A stretch of 64,000 nt of DNA, from positions 361,863 through 425,862 of the forward strand of contig JAJZUV010000001.1 in NCBI GenBank assembly GCA_021848345.1, read 5' to 3'. The notes beneath the pieces are model-generated. The model did no database searches, was not told where the DNA came from, and worked only from the letters and a program-made list of their open reading frames with translations. Made by a program: the position numbers and the translations under genes. This document shows positions 36,262-45,566 of the stretch, piece after piece (positions within the stretch are counted from its first letter, which is position 1; each line of letters begins with the position of its first letter). The DNA is from Pseudomonadota bacterium (GTDB taxonomy: Bacteria > Pseudomonadota > Gammaproteobacteria > Burkholderiales > Burkholderiaceae_C).

Positions 36262-37203
36262 GTGGACGCCCGCCAGCTTCGGCATTTTCTGACCGTCGCC
36301 GAGACCCTGCATTTCGGCCGTGCCGCGCAGCGCCTGCGCATGACCCAGCCGCCGCTGAGCCAGTCGATTCGCGCGCTGGAGGACGAGCTGGGGGCGCGCC
36401 TGTTCGTGCGCACCCGGCGCAGCGTGGCCCTCAGCGCCTTCGGCGAGCAATGGCTGCCCCACGTACGCGCGGTGCTGCAGGGGCACGACGCACTGGGCGC
36501 CACCGCGCGTCGCCTGCTCGCCGGCGACCTCGGACGCCTGGAGATCTCCTTCGTCAGCACCGCCGACTACAGCATCCTGCCCGAGCTGGTGCGGCGGTTC
36601 CGCGAAGGCCATCCGGAGGTGGAACTGGCGCTGACCGAGGCGACCAGCGACGTGCAGATCGCCTCGCTGCTCGACGGCAAGGGCGACGTGGGCATCATCC
36701 TGCCCGACGGTCAGGAGTCGATGCCGGGTGCGCTGCGCTACCGCAGGCTGGAGTCCGAAGCCCTGGTGGCCGCGGTTCCCGAGGTCTGGCTGGAGCAGCG
36801 GCGACTGGTGCCGGCGCGCGGGCGCCTGGCACGCTCCGACGTGGTCGCGTCACCGCTGGTGCTGTTCCCGCGCCACGTGGCGCCGCTGTTCTACGACAAG
36901 GTGGTGGGCTACTGCTCGGCCGCGGGCGGGCAGGTCGCCATCGCCCAGCACGCGATCCAGATGCAGACCATCGTCAGCCTGGTGTCGGCCGGCATGGGCA
37001 TCGCCCTCGTGCCGGCATCGCTGCGCCGGCTGGCGCGCGCCGGGGTGCGCTACCTGGATCTGCAGGACGCGCCGAGCCTGGAAATGGGCATGGTCTGGCG
37101 CGGCGATCGCATGAGCCCGGTGCTGGACAATTTCCTGCGCATGGCGGGGGTGCCCGCCGAGGTCCCGGCCGCGGCCGACGCGGCGCGCCGCGCGGGCGGG
37201 TAG
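36262..37203 (+). CDS. LysR-family transcriptional regulator
   Basis: 313-aa LTTR starting at GTG 36262. The winged helix-turn-helix covers residues 1-60 (LRHFLTVAETLHFGRAAQRL, then TQPPLSQSIRALEDELGARL). The effector-binding domain runs from about 90 to 300 (LEISFVSTADYSILPELVRRF, then SLVSAGMGIALVPASLRRL). It is divergent from ilvD, so ilvD or its own gene is the likely target, as LTTRs usually act on the neighbouring divergent promoter. The 105-bp spacer is AT-richer near 36215-36245, fitting a promoter/operator. The inducer is not deducible. Confidence 0.92.
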   Translation: MDARQLRHFLTVAETLHFGRAAQRLRMTQPPLSQSIRALEDELGARLFVRTRRSVALSAFGEQWLPHVRAVLQGHDALGATARRLLAGDLGRLEISFVSTADYSILPELVRRFREGHPEVELALTEATSDVQIASLLDGKGDVGIILPDGQESMPGALRYRRLESEALVAAVPEVWLEQRRLVPARGRLARSDVVASPLVLFPRHVAPLFYDKVVGYCSAAGGQVAIAQHAIQMQTIVSLVSAGMGIALVPASLRRLARAGVRYLDLQDAPSLEMGMVWRGDRMSPVLDNFLRMAGVPAEVPAAADAARRAGG

Positions 37204-37263
37204 CGGGATCTGGTGTCTCCTGGCCGCGTTCTTCGCGGCGCCCGGGCAGGGCGTGCGCCTGGT

Positions 37264-38118
37264 TCAGCCGGGCGCCGCGCGGCGCGCGTTCCATTCGCGC
37301 ACGATGCGCTGCAGCGCCTCCAGCCCGTCGGTCAATGCAGCCGGGCCGGGCTGCAGGATCAGCGGCGACTTGATCTCGTGCAGCTCGCCGTCGCGCACCG
37401 CGGGAAGGTCCTGCCAGCCGGGACGCGCGGCCACGCGTTGCGGGGAGAACTTCTTGCCGCACCAGGAGCCGATGATGATGTCGGGGCGGCGGCGCACCAC
37501 CTCCATCGGATCCGCCACGATGCGATCGCGCCCCAGGCCGGCGGCGGCCAGTTCGGGAAAGATGTCCTCGCCGCCGGCGATGCCGATCAGCTCGCTGACC
37601 CAGCGGATGGCCGAGATCGGCGGATCGTCCCACTCCTCGAAGTACACCCTGGGACGACGCGGCAGCGTGGCGGCCTGGCGTGTCGCCTCGTGCAGCCGCG
37701 AGGCCAGGGATGCGGCCAGTTCGTCCGCCGCCGCGGCGGCGCCCACCAGCGCGCCCAGGCGCCGCACGTAGCCCAGGATCTGGGACACCGAGCGATGGTT
37801 GCTGATCCACACCTCGACGCCATGGCGGATCAGCGCCTGCGCGATGTCGGCCTGCATGTCCGAGAAGCCGACGGCCAGGTCGGGCTCCAGGCGCAGGATG
37901 TCGTCGATGCGGGCGGAGGTGAAGGCCGACACCTTCGGCTTCTCGCGCCGCGCCCGCGGCGGGCGCACGGTGAAGCCCGAGATGCCCACGATGCGCGCGG
38001 ATTCGCCGAGCGCGTACAGCACCTCCGTGGGCTCCTCGGTGAGGCAGACGATGCGCCGCGGAAACTCCGCCGCGTGCCCGCCCGGGGCCGGTCCCGTCGA
38101 CGACGCGTCGGTCGTCAC
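37264..38118 (-). CDS. BtuF-like cobalamin-binding-type protein lacking a signal peptide
   Basis: 284-aa protein with the helical-backbone metal-receptor (periplasmic binding protein class III) fold. [20 protein letters not shown] near residue 21 corresponds to the usual RVVSLAPSATELLFALG of BtuF. The long linker helix region includes [23 protein letters not shown], and the C-terminal lobe [18 protein letters not shown]. No N-terminal hydrophobic signal is visible: residues 1-20 are polar, so it should stay cytoplasmic. It starts inside the end of the B12-dependent icmF gene (ATGA overlap), implying co-translation. A role in handling cobalamin for IcmF is inferred, not shown. Confidence 0.82.
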   Translation of the reverse strand: MTTDASSTGPAPGGHAAEFPRRIVCLTEEPTEVLYALGESARIVGISGFTVRPPRARREKPKVSAFTSARIDDILRLEPDLAVGFSDMQADIAQALIRHGVEVWISNHRSVSQILGYVRRLGALVGAAAAADELAASLASRLHEATRQAATLPRRPRVYFEEWDDPPISAIRWVSELIGIAGGEDIFPELAAAGLGRDRIVADPMEVVRRRPDIIIGSWCGKKFSPQRVAARPGWQDLPAVRDGELHEIKSPLILQPGPAALTDGLEALQRIVREWNARRAAPG

Positions 38119-41100
38119 ATGCTGCGCCGGTACTGCCCGCCCACCTCGAACAGCGCGTCGGTGAGCTGGCCCAGCGAACAGCTGCGCACGGCATCCATCA
38201 GCACCTCGAACACGTTGCCGTCCTCGATCACCGCCTGGCGCAGGCGCTGCAGCTGGCGCGGCGCCTCGTCGGCGTGGCGGACGTGGAAGTCGTGCAGCCG
38301 GTCGAGCTGGCTTTGCTTTTCCTCCGGCGTGGAGCGCGCCAGCTCGATGCTCTCGGGCACCGGCTCGCCCTCCGGGTTGCGGAAGGTGTTGACCCCGATG
38401 ATCGGCAGCTCACCGGTGTGCTTGAGCATCTCGTAGTGCATGCTCTCCTCCTGGATCTTGCCGCGCTGGTAGCCGGTTTCCATCGCGCCCAGCACGCCGC
38501 CGCGCTCGGCGATGCGGTCGAATTCGGCCAGCACCGCTTCCTCGACCAGCTCGGTGAGCTCGTCAATGATGAAGGATCCCTGGTTCGGGTTCTCGTTCTT
38601 CGCCAGCCCCCATTCCCGGTTGATGATCAGCTGGATGGCCATGGCGCGGCGCACCGACTCGGTGGTCGGCGTGGTGATGGCCTCGTCGTAGGCGTTGGTG
38701 TGCAGGCTGTTGCAGTTGTCGTAGATGGCGATCAGCGCCTGCAGCGTGGTGCGGATGTCGTTGAAGGCGATTTCCTGCGCGTGCAGGCTGCGTCCGCTGG
38801 TCTGCACGTGGTACTTGAGCTTGCAGCTGCGCTCGTCCGCGCCGTAGCGCTCGCGCATGGCCACGGCCCAGATGCGCCGGGCCACGCGTCCGAGCACCGT
38901 GTACTCCGGGTCCATGCCGTTGCTGAAGAAAAAGCTCAGGTTGGGCGCGAAATCGTCGATGGCCATGCCGCGCGCCAGGTAGGCCTCCACGTAGGTGAAG
39001 CCATTGGCCAGCGTGAAGGCCAGCTGGGAGATCGGGTTCGCCCCGGCCTCGGCGATGTGGTAGCCGGAAATGCTCACCGAGTAGAAGTTGCGCACCTTGT
39101 GGCGCACGAAGTACTCCTGGATGTCGCCCATCACCTTGAGGCTGAACTCGGTGGAGAAGATGCAGGTGTTCTGCCCCTGGTCCTCCTTGAGGATGTCGGC
39201 CTGCACCGTGCCGCGCACGTTGGCCAGCGCCCAGGCGCGCAGCTGGCGCGCCTGCTCGGGTGACGGTGCATGCCCGTGCTCGGCCTCGAACCTTTCCAGC
39301 TGCTGGTCGACGGCCGCGTTCATGAACATGGCCAGGATGGTCGGCGCCGGGCCGTTGATGGTCATCGACACCGAGGTCGACGCATCGCACAGGTCGAAGC
39401 CCGAGTACAGCACCTTCAGGTCGTCCAGCGTGGCGATGCTCACGCCCGAGTTGCCGATCTTGCCGTGGATGTCGGGCCGCAGCGCGGGGTCGTTGCCGTA
39501 CAGCGTGACCGAGTCGAAGGCCGTGGACAGGCGCTTGGCCGGCATGCCCTCGCTGACCAGCTTGAAGCGCCGGTTGGTGCGGAAGGCGTCGCCCTCGCCG
39601 GCGAACATGCGCGTGGGATCCTCGCCCTCGCGCTTGAAGGCGAAGGTGCCGGCGGTGTAGGGGAAGCCGCCGGGCACGTTTTCCAGCAGCAGCCATTTCA
39701 GGCGCTCGCCGTGGTCCTCGTAGCGCGGCAGCGCCACCTTGCGAACCACCGTGCCCGACAGCGTGCGGGTGGTCAGGCGGGTGCGGATCTCGCGCTCGCG
39801 CACCTTCACCACGTGCTCGTCGCCGGAGTAGGTGCGCTGCAGCTCGTCCCAGCCGCCCAGCAGGGCGCGCGCAGGCTCGCCCAGGCGCTGCTCGCGCTGC
39901 GCCGCCAGTTGCTCCAGCCGCGGCCCCGCGGCCGCGGCGTCGTCGCCGCCGCCGGCCGCCTCCAGCATGCGCCGCGCCGCGCGCAGTTGCTGGATCTCGC
40001 GCGCCAGCGCAGCCTGCTCGCCGGCGCGGCGCTTGTAGGCGCGCACTCCTTCGGCGATGTCGGCCAGGTAGCGCGAGCGCGCGGGCGGCACGATCGGGTG
40101 GCGATGGGTGCTGTGGCGCGTGGACACGGCCGGCAGCAGGCCGTCCTCCAGCGCCAGCCCCAGTTCGCCCAGGCGCGCGCGCAGCGCCTGGTACAGCGCG
40201 GTGACGCCGTCGTCGTTGAAGCGGCTGGCCATGGTGCCGAACACCGGCATGTCCTCGACGCGCGCGCCGAAGGCCTCGCGGTTGCGCTGCACCTGCTTGG
40301 CCACGTCGCGCAGCGCGTCCGCCGCGCCCTTGCGGTCGAACTTGTTGATGGCCACGAATTCGGCGAAGTCCAGCATGTCGATCTTCTCGAGCTGACTGGC
40401 GGCTCCGAATTCCGGGGTCATCACGTACAGCGGCACGTCCACCAGGGGCACGATGGCCGCGTCGCCCTGGCCGATGCCCGAGGTCTCCACCACCACGAGG
40501 TCGAAGCCGGCCACCTTCACCGCCGCCAGCACGTCGGGCAGCGCGGCGCTGATCTCGCTGCCGGTGTCGCGCGTGGCCATGCTGCGCATGTAAACCCGGG
40601 GACCGTCGCGCCAGGGGCCGATGGCGTTCATGCGGATGCGGTCCCCCAGCAGCGCGCCGCCGCTCTTGCGCCGCGACGGATCGATGCTGATCACCGCCAC
40701 GCGCAGCCGGTCGTTCTGGTCCAGGCGCAGGCGCCGCACCAGCTCGTCGGTGAGGCTGGACTTGCCGGCGCCGCCGGTTCCGGTGATGCCCAGCACGGGC
40801 ACGCGCGCCCGGCCGGCGCGACGACGCAGTTCGGCCACCAGCTCCGCGTCGGCACGGCCGTTCTCCAGCGCGGTGATCAGGCGTGCCAGCGCGCGCCAGG
40901 TGGCGGGCGTGTGCCCGCCCACGGCGTCGAGCACCCCCGCGTCGGCCGCGCCGGCCTCGCGGTCGCAGCGCATCAGCATCTCGCCGATCATTCCCTGCAG
41001 GCCCATGCGCTGCCCGTCCTCGGGGCTGTAGATGCGCGCGACGCCGTAGGCCTGCAGTTCGCGGATCTCGGCCGGCACGATGACCCCGCCGCCGCCGCCG

Positions 41101-41414
41101 AACACCTGGATGTGCTCGCCGCCGCGCTCGCGCAGGAGGTCGACCATGTACTTGAAGTACTCGACATGTCCGCCCTGGTAGGAGCTGACCGCGATGCCCT
41201 GCGCGTCCTCCTGCAGCGCGGCCGTCACCACTTCCTCGACCGAGCGGTTGTGCCCCAGGTGGATCACCTCCGCGCCCATGCCCTGCAGGATGCGGCGCAT
41301 GATGTTGATCGCGGCGTCGTGTCCGTCGAACAGGGCGGCGGCGGTCACGAAGCGGACCTTGTGGGTCGGTCGATAGCCGGCCAGCGCCTGTTGCTGCGCG
41401 GAAAGATCGGTCAT
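38115..41414 (-). CDS. icmF: IcmF, fused B12-dependent isobutyryl-CoA mutase with G-protein chaperone domain
   Basis: 1099-aa fusion typical of IcmF. A B12-binding domain covers residues ~18-150 with the cobalamin His in [13 protein letters not shown] (D30-x-H32). A MeaB-type GTPase follows at ~205-420 with the P-loop [12 protein letters not shown] at 210-220 and the specificity motif INKFD. The rest is the acyl-CoA mutase barrel ([19 protein letters not shown], then [13 protein letters not shown]). It interconverts isobutyryl- and n-butyryl-CoA; some homologues also interconvert isovaleryl- and pivalyl-CoA. It follows the araC gene by 25 nt, couples to the BtuF-like gene, and diverges from isovaleryl-CoA dehydrogenase. 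The fused GTPase guards cofactor loading. Confidence 0.96.
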   Translation of the reverse strand: MTDLSAQQQALAGYRPTHKVRFVTAAALFDGHDAAINIMRRILQGMGAEVIHLGHNRSVEEVVTAALQEDAQGIAVSSYQGGHVEYFKYMVDLLRERGGEHIQVFGGGGGVIVPAEIRELQAYGVARIYSPEDGQRMGLQGMIGEMLMRCDREAGAADAGVLDAVGGHTPATWRALARLITALENGRADAELVAELRRRAGRARVPVLGITGTGGAGKSSLTDELVRRLRLDQNDRLRVAVISIDPSRRKSGGALLGDRIRMNAIGPWRDGPRVYMRSMATRDTGSEISAALPDVLAAVKVAGFDLVVVETSGIGQGDAAIVPLVDVPLYVMTPEFGAASQLEKIDMLDFAEFVAINKFDRKGAADALRDVAKQVQRNREAFGARVEDMPVFGTMASRFNDDGVTALYQALRARLGELGLALEDGLLPAVSTRHSTHRHPIVPPARSRYLADIAEGVRAYKRRAGEQAALAREIQQLRAARRMLEAAGGGDDAAAAGPRLEQLAAQREQRLGEPARALLGGWDELQRTYSGDEHVVKVREREIRTRLTTRTLSGTVVRKVALPRYEDHGERLKWLLLENVPGGFPYTAGTFAFKREGEDPTRMFAGEGDAFRTNRRFKLVSEGMPAKRLSTAFDSVTLYGNDPALRPDIHGKIGNSGVSIATLDDLKVLYSGFDLCDASTSVSMTINGPAPTILAMFMNAAVDQQLERFEAEHGHAPSPEQARQLRAWALANVRGTVQADILKEDQGQNTCIFSTEFSLKVMGDIQEYFVRHKVRNFYSVSISGYHIAEAGANPISQLAFTLANGFTYVEAYLARGMAIDDFAPNLSFFFSNGMDPEYTVLGRVARRIWAVAMRERYGADERSCKLKYHVQTSGRSLHAQEIAFNDIRTTLQALIAIYDNCNSLHTNAYDEAITTPTTESVRRAMAIQLIINREWGLAKNENPNQGSFIIDELTELVEEAVLAEFDRIAERGGVLGAMETGYQRGKIQEESMHYEMLKHTGELPIIGVNTFRNPEGEPVPESIELARSTPEEKQSQLDRLHDFHVRHADEAPRQLQRLRQAVIEDGNVFEVLMDAVRSCSLGQLTDALFEVGGQYRRSM

Positions 41415-41439
41415 GGGAAGCCCCCGTGTTGTCTCTACG

Positions 41440-42531
41440 TCACTGTAGACCATCGTCCCCGGCCGCGCCACGGTGGCCCCGCCGGGCGAGCGCATCGGTG
41501 CGGGGCGCGTCCCGGTAGGCGCTGGGCGTGCGCCCGGCCCAGGCGCCGAAGGCGCGGGCGAAGGTCTTCTCGCTGGCGAAACCCACGGCCAGCGCGACCT
41601 GCTTGACCGGCTGGCGGCCCTGGCGCAGCAGTTGCGCGGCGCGCTCGAAGCGCACGGCGTCCTTCAATTCTTGCAGCGAGGTGCCCTCGTCGCGTAACTG
41701 GCGGTGCAGGGTGCGCGTGGACACGTTGAGCGCGGCCGCCAGCGTGGCGGCGGTGTGCGCATCGTCGGGGCGCGCGGCCATGCAGGCGCGCGCGCGGCTG
41801 GCCAGCAGGCGGTCGCGACGGTACTGCAGCACGGTCAGGGGAAGCGCGTTCTGCAGCATGGCGTGCACCGAGCGCTCGTCGCGTCGGGGCGCGAGCTCGA
41901 GGTATTGCGCTGGCAGGCAGAGGCTCGCGCGCTCGGCGCCGAAGCGTACCGGTCCGGGGAAGAACAGCCCGTGCGCGTCGCCGTAGGCGGGGCGGGCGAA
42001 GGGGAATTCGGTTCCGAGCAGCGGAATGCGCGAGTCGATCAGCCAGCAGGCGTAGCCGTGCACGTAGCGCAGCGTGGTGACCAGGCACAACTCGCGCAAC
42101 GCGCCGAAGTCGCGCCGCTCCTCGAGGAACAGGGTGGCGACGCCGTCGCGCAGTTCCAGATGCAGCAGCAGATCCTCGGTCAGCAATCGGTGGTGTCGGC
42201 ACCAGCGCTTGAGGGCCACCCCCAGGTCGGGGGCCGTCAGCGAGCCGCGGCACAGCAGTCCGTAGCTTCCCCAGGGCAGGCGGCGCGAGAACCAGCCCAG
42301 GGCCTCGTCGTCGAGTTCCTGCATGGCCGCGCGGCACAGCGCCTCGAACTGCCGGGCGCTCACCCGAGCCTGCGCATCGCGCAGCGAGGACGGCGCGATT
42401 TGTGCCAGTCGAAGCGCTGCCGAGGGGTCCGCGCCGTAGCGCTCGTAGGCCAGCACGACCGCCCGCACGAAGGCCATCGGCGTCAGGGCCGACTCATGCC
42501 TGGGCAGCGATGCGACGGGGGTTTGCGGCAT
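41440..42531 (-). CDS. AraC-family regulator (Arabinose_bd-type N-domain), probable regulator of icmF and liu genes
   Basis: 363-aa regulator. The N-terminal ~200 residues resemble the ligand-binding domain of the OruR/VirS-type AraC group ([35 protein letters not shown]). The C-terminal ~95 residues carry two helix-turn-helix motifs ([19 protein letters not shown], then [20 protein letters not shown]). ATG 42529-42531 was chosen where homology starts. It is first in a minus-strand operon with icmF and lies divergent to isovaleryl-CoA dehydrogenase. It is therefore a likely regulator of both directions, in place of the MerR-type LiuR found in other leucine pathways. Confidence 0.9.
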   Translation of the reverse strand: MPQTPVASLPRHESALTPMAFVRAVVLAYERYGADPSAALRLAQIAPSSLRDAQARVSARQFEALCRAAMQELDDEALGWFSRRLPWGSYGLLCRGSLTAPDLGVALKRWCRHHRLLTEDLLLHLELRDGVATLFLEERRDFGALRELCLVTTLRYVHGYACWLIDSRIPLLGTEFPFARPAYGDAHGLFFPGPVRFGAERASLCLPAQYLELAPRRDERSVHAMLQNALPLTVLQYRRDRLLASRARACMAARPDDAHTAATLAAALNVSTRTLHRQLRDEGTSLQELKDAVRFERAAQLLRQGRQPVKQVALAVGFASEKTFARAFGAWAGRTPSAYRDAPRTDALARRGHRGAAGDDGLQ

Positions 42532-42583
42532 GGACGACGATTCTCGCGGCGATCCGGGAATTCTACCGGCGCCCCCCTTCAAG

Positions 42584-42617
42584 TTGGCAGGATATGCAAC
42601 CATCTTGGCAGACTATG
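42584..42617 (+). promoter_or_regulatory. Direct repeats 21 bp apart: candidate AraC-type operator
   Basis: TTGGCAGGATATG at 42584-42596 and TTGGCAGACTATG at 42605-42617 match at 11 of 13 positions. Their starts are exactly 21 bp apart, two helical turns. Tandem same-orientation half-sites with this spacing are what a dimeric AraC-type protein binds. They lie between the divergent araC and ivd starts, about 80 bp before the ivd ATG. Confidence 0.7.
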
Positions 42618-42693
42618 TGCTGTGCCTAGCCCTAGAGTGATAGTCTTGTGCGAGCCGGCGCTCGCGCCCGCCACACGTTGACAGGAGACCCCC

Positions 42694-43869
42694 ATGGTGC
42701 AGCTACCCGGCCTCGACTTCGGCCTCGGCGAGACGATCGACATGTTGCGCGACACGGTGCGGGCCTTCGCGGCCAAGGAAATCGCGCCTCGCGCCGCGCA
42801 GGTGGACCGCGACAACCTGTTTCCCGCCGACCTCTGGAAAAAGCTGGGCGATCTGGGCCTGCACGGCATGACCGTGTCCGAGGAATACGGCGGCACCGAA
42901 CTCGGCTACCTGGCGCACATGGTGGCGATGGAGGAAGTCTCGCGCGCCTCGGCCTCGGTGGGGCTGTCCTACGGCGCCCACTCCAACCTGTGCGTGAACC
43001 AGTTGCACCGCAACGGCACGCTCGAGCAGAAGCGTCGCTACCTGCCCGGGCTGGTGTCCGGCGAACAGGTCGGGGCGCTGGCGATGAGCGAACCCGGCGC
43101 CGGCTCCGACGTGGTGAGCATGAAGCTGCGCGCCGACAAGCGCGGCGACCGCTACGTGCTCAACGGCTCCAAGATGTGGATCACCAACGGCGGCGACGCC
43201 GACACCCTGGTGGTCTACGCCAAGACCGACCCCCAGGCCGGCCCCAAGGGCATCACCGCCTTCATCGTCGAGAAGGGCTTCAAGGGCCTGTCCTTCGGTT
43301 CCAAGCTGGACAAGCTGGGTATGCGCGGCTCCAACACCTATCCGGTGTTCTTCGAGGACTGCGAGATCCCCGAGGACAACGTGCTGGGCAGCGTGGGCGG
43401 CGGCGTGCGGGTGCTGATGTCGGGCCTCGACTACGAGCGCGCGGTGCTGTCGGGCGGTCCGCTGGGCATCATGGCCGCCTGCATGGACGTGGTCGTGCCC
43501 TACGTGCACGAGCGCAAGCAGTTCGGCCAGGCCATCGGCGAGTTCCAGCTCATGCAGGGCAAGCTGGCCGACATGTACACCACCTGGCAGGCCAGCCGCG
43601 CGCTGGTCTACGCGGTGGGCCGAGCCTGCGACCGCGCGGACCACGCGCGCTCCCTGCGCAAGGACGCCGCGGCAGCCATCCTCTATTCGGCCGAGAAGGC
43701 CACCTGGATGGCCGGCGAGGCCATCCAGGTGCTGGGCGGCAACGGCTACATCAACGAATACCCGACGCCGCGCCTGTGGCGCGACGCCAAGCTGTACGAG
43801 ATCGGCGCCGGCACCAGCGAGATCCGGCGCATGCTCATCGGGCGCGAGCTGTTCGGCGAGACCGCCTGA
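42694..43869 (+). CDS. ivd: Isovaleryl-CoA dehydrogenase
   Basis: 391-aa FAD acyl-CoA dehydrogenase of leucine catabolism: isovaleryl-CoA to 3-methylcrotonyl-CoA, electrons to ETF. Family motifs are [17 protein letters not shown] near residue 131 and [18 protein letters not shown]. The catalytic Glu is at about residue 249 in [16 protein letters not shown], the position peculiar to isovaleryl-CoA dehydrogenases rather than the usual C-terminal site. The C-terminus [19 protein letters not shown] is standard. An ACAGGAGA ribosome site precedes the ATG. It is the first gene of a three-gene operon with mccB and mccA. Confidence 0.96.
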   Translation: MVQLPGLDFGLGETIDMLRDTVRAFAAKEIAPRAAQVDRDNLFPADLWKKLGDLGLHGMTVSEEYGGTELGYLAHMVAMEEVSRASASVGLSYGAHSNLCVNQLHRNGTLEQKRRYLPGLVSGEQVGALAMSEPGAGSDVVSMKLRADKRGDRYVLNGSKMWITNGGDADTLVVYAKTDPQAGPKGITAFIVEKGFKGLSFGSKLDKLGMRGSNTYPVFFEDCEIPEDNVLGSVGGGVRVLMSGLDYERAVLSGGPLGIMAACMDVVVPYVHERKQFGQAIGEFQLMQGKLADMYTTWQASRALVYAVGRACDRADHARSLRKDAAAAILYSAEKATWMAGEAIQVLGGNGYINEYPTPRLWRDAKLYEIGAGTSEIRRMLIGRELFGETA

Positions 43870-43892
43870 GCCGCCGCGTCGAGGAGCCGCCC

Positions 43893-45500
43893 ATGCACGT
43901 GCTGCAAAGCCAGATCGATCCGCGCTCGGAGGACTTCCGGGCCAACTCCCAGGCCATGCAGGCCGTGGTCGACGACCTGCGCGACAAGATCGCGCAAGTC
44001 GAGCTCGGCGGCGGCGAGACCGCGCGCGCCAGGCACACGGCGCGCGGCAAGCTGCTGGCTCGCGAGCGCATCGGGCTGCTGCTGGACCCCGGCTCGCCCT
44101 TCCTGGAGATCGGCCAGCTCGCCGCCTGGGGCCTGTACGACGGCGACGCGCCGGGCGCCGGCATGGTGGCGGGCATCGGGCGCATCCAGGGGCTCGAATG
44201 CATGGTCGTGGCCAACGACGCAACCGTGAAGGGCGGAACCTACTACCCGCTGACCGTGAAAAAACACCTGCGCGCGCAGGAGATCGCCCAGGCCAACCAG
44301 CTTCCCTGCGTGTACCTGGTGGACTCGGGCGGCGCCTTCCTTCCGCTGCAGGACGAGGTGTTCCCGGATCGCGACCACTTCGGACGCATCTTCTTCAACC
44401 AGGCCAACATGTCGGCGCTGGGCATTCCCCAGGTGGCCGTGGTCATGGGCTCGTGCACCGCCGGCGGCGCCTACGTGCCGGCGATGAGCGACGAGACGGT
44501 GATCGTGCGCGAGCAGGGCACCATCTTCCTGGGTGGGCCGCCGCTGGTGAAGGCGGCCACCGGCGAGGTGGTCAGCGCCGAGGCGCTGGGCGGCGGCGAC
44601 GTGCACACCCGCATCTCCGGCGTGGCCGACCACCTGGCCGACAACGATGCCCACGCGCTGCTGCTGGCGCGGCGCATCGTGGGCCATTTCAACCGCGTCA
44701 AGCCGGTCACGGTCAAGCTGGAGGCGGCCGAGGAACCGCTGTACGACCCGCGCGAGATCTACGGCATCATTCCGCGCGACACCCGCAAGCCCTACGACGT
44801 GCGCGAGGTGATCGCCCGCGTGGTCGACGGCTCGCGCTTCGACGAGTTCAAGCCCCGCTACGGCACCACGCTGGTCACCGGTTTCGCGCGCCTATACGGC
44901 ATGCCGGTGGGCATCGTGGCCAACAACGGCATCCTGTTCGGCGAGTCGGCGCTGAAGGGCGCGCACTTCATCGAACTGTGCTCGCAACGCGGCGTGCCGC
45001 TGGTGTTCCTGCAGAACATCACCGGCTTCATGGTGGGCCAGCGCTACGAGAACGAAGGCATCGCCAAGCACGGCGCGAAGATGGTCACCGCGGTGGCCAC
45101 GACCCAGGTGCCCAAGATCACCATGCTCATCGGCGGCAGCTTCGGCGCCGGCAACTACGGCATGTGCGGTCGCGCCTACTCGCCGCGCTTCCTGTGGATG
45201 TGGCCCAACGCGCGCATCAGCGTGATGGGCGGCGAGCAGGCCGCCGGCGTGCTCGCCACGGTGCGCCGCGAGGGCATCGAGGCCAAGGGGGGGCAGTGGA
45301 GCGCGCAGGAGGAGGATGCCTTCAAGCAGCCCATCCGCGCCCAGTACGAGGCGCAGGGGCATCCGTACTACGCCACGGCGCGGCTGTGGGACGACGGCGT
45401 GGTCGACCCCGCGCAGGCGCGCCGCGTGCTCGGGCTGTCGCTGTCGGCCGCGCTGAACGCGCCGATCCCGCCCACGCGCTTCGGCGTGTTCCGCATGTAG
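43893..45500 (+). CDS. mccB: Methylcrotonyl-CoA carboxylase, carboxyltransferase (beta) subunit
   Basis: 535-aa biotin-dependent carboxyltransferase (535-540 is usual). It moves CO2 from biotin to 3-methylcrotonyl-CoA, giving 3-methylglutaconyl-CoA. It begins at ATG 43893, 23 nt after ivd, with a GAGGAG site. Oxyanion-hole regions are [16 protein letters not shown] near residue 190 and [17 protein letters not shown] near 415. The [19 protein letters not shown] and [19 protein letters not shown] stretches distinguish MCC from propionyl-CoA carboxylase beta subunits. A long in-frame upstream reading through ivd was discarded. Confidence 0.96.
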   Translation: MHVLQSQIDPRSEDFRANSQAMQAVVDDLRDKIAQVELGGGETARARHTARGKLLARERIGLLLDPGSPFLEIGQLAAWGLYDGDAPGAGMVAGIGRIQGLECMVVANDATVKGGTYYPLTVKKHLRAQEIAQANQLPCVYLVDSGGAFLPLQDEVFPDRDHFGRIFFNQANMSALGIPQVAVVMGSCTAGGAYVPAMSDETVIVREQGTIFLGGPPLVKAATGEVVSAEALGGGDVHTRISGVADHLADNDAHALLLARRIVGHFNRVKPVTVKLEAAEEPLYDPREIYGIIPRDTRKPYDVREVIARVVDGSRFDEFKPRYGTTLVTGFARLYGMPVGIVANNGILFGESALKGAHFIELCSQRGVPLVFLQNITGFMVGQRYENEGIAKHGAKMVTAVATTQVPKITMLIGGSFGAGNYGMCGRAYSPRFLWMWPNARISVMGGEQAAGVLATVRREGIEAKGGQWSAQEEDAFKQPIRAQYEAQGHPYYATARLWDDGVVDPAQARRVLGLSLSAALNAPIPPTRFGVFRM

Positions 45501-45566
45501 CCGCGGCCGGACGCGGGCGCCCCGGGCCGGGCGCGGCCGCGCCTTCGCCGAAGAGGAGATTCCACG

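Noticed and set aside
41415..41439. Cobalamin riboswitch before icmF
   Set aside because: Only 25 nt separate the araC stop and the icmF start, far too short for the element.
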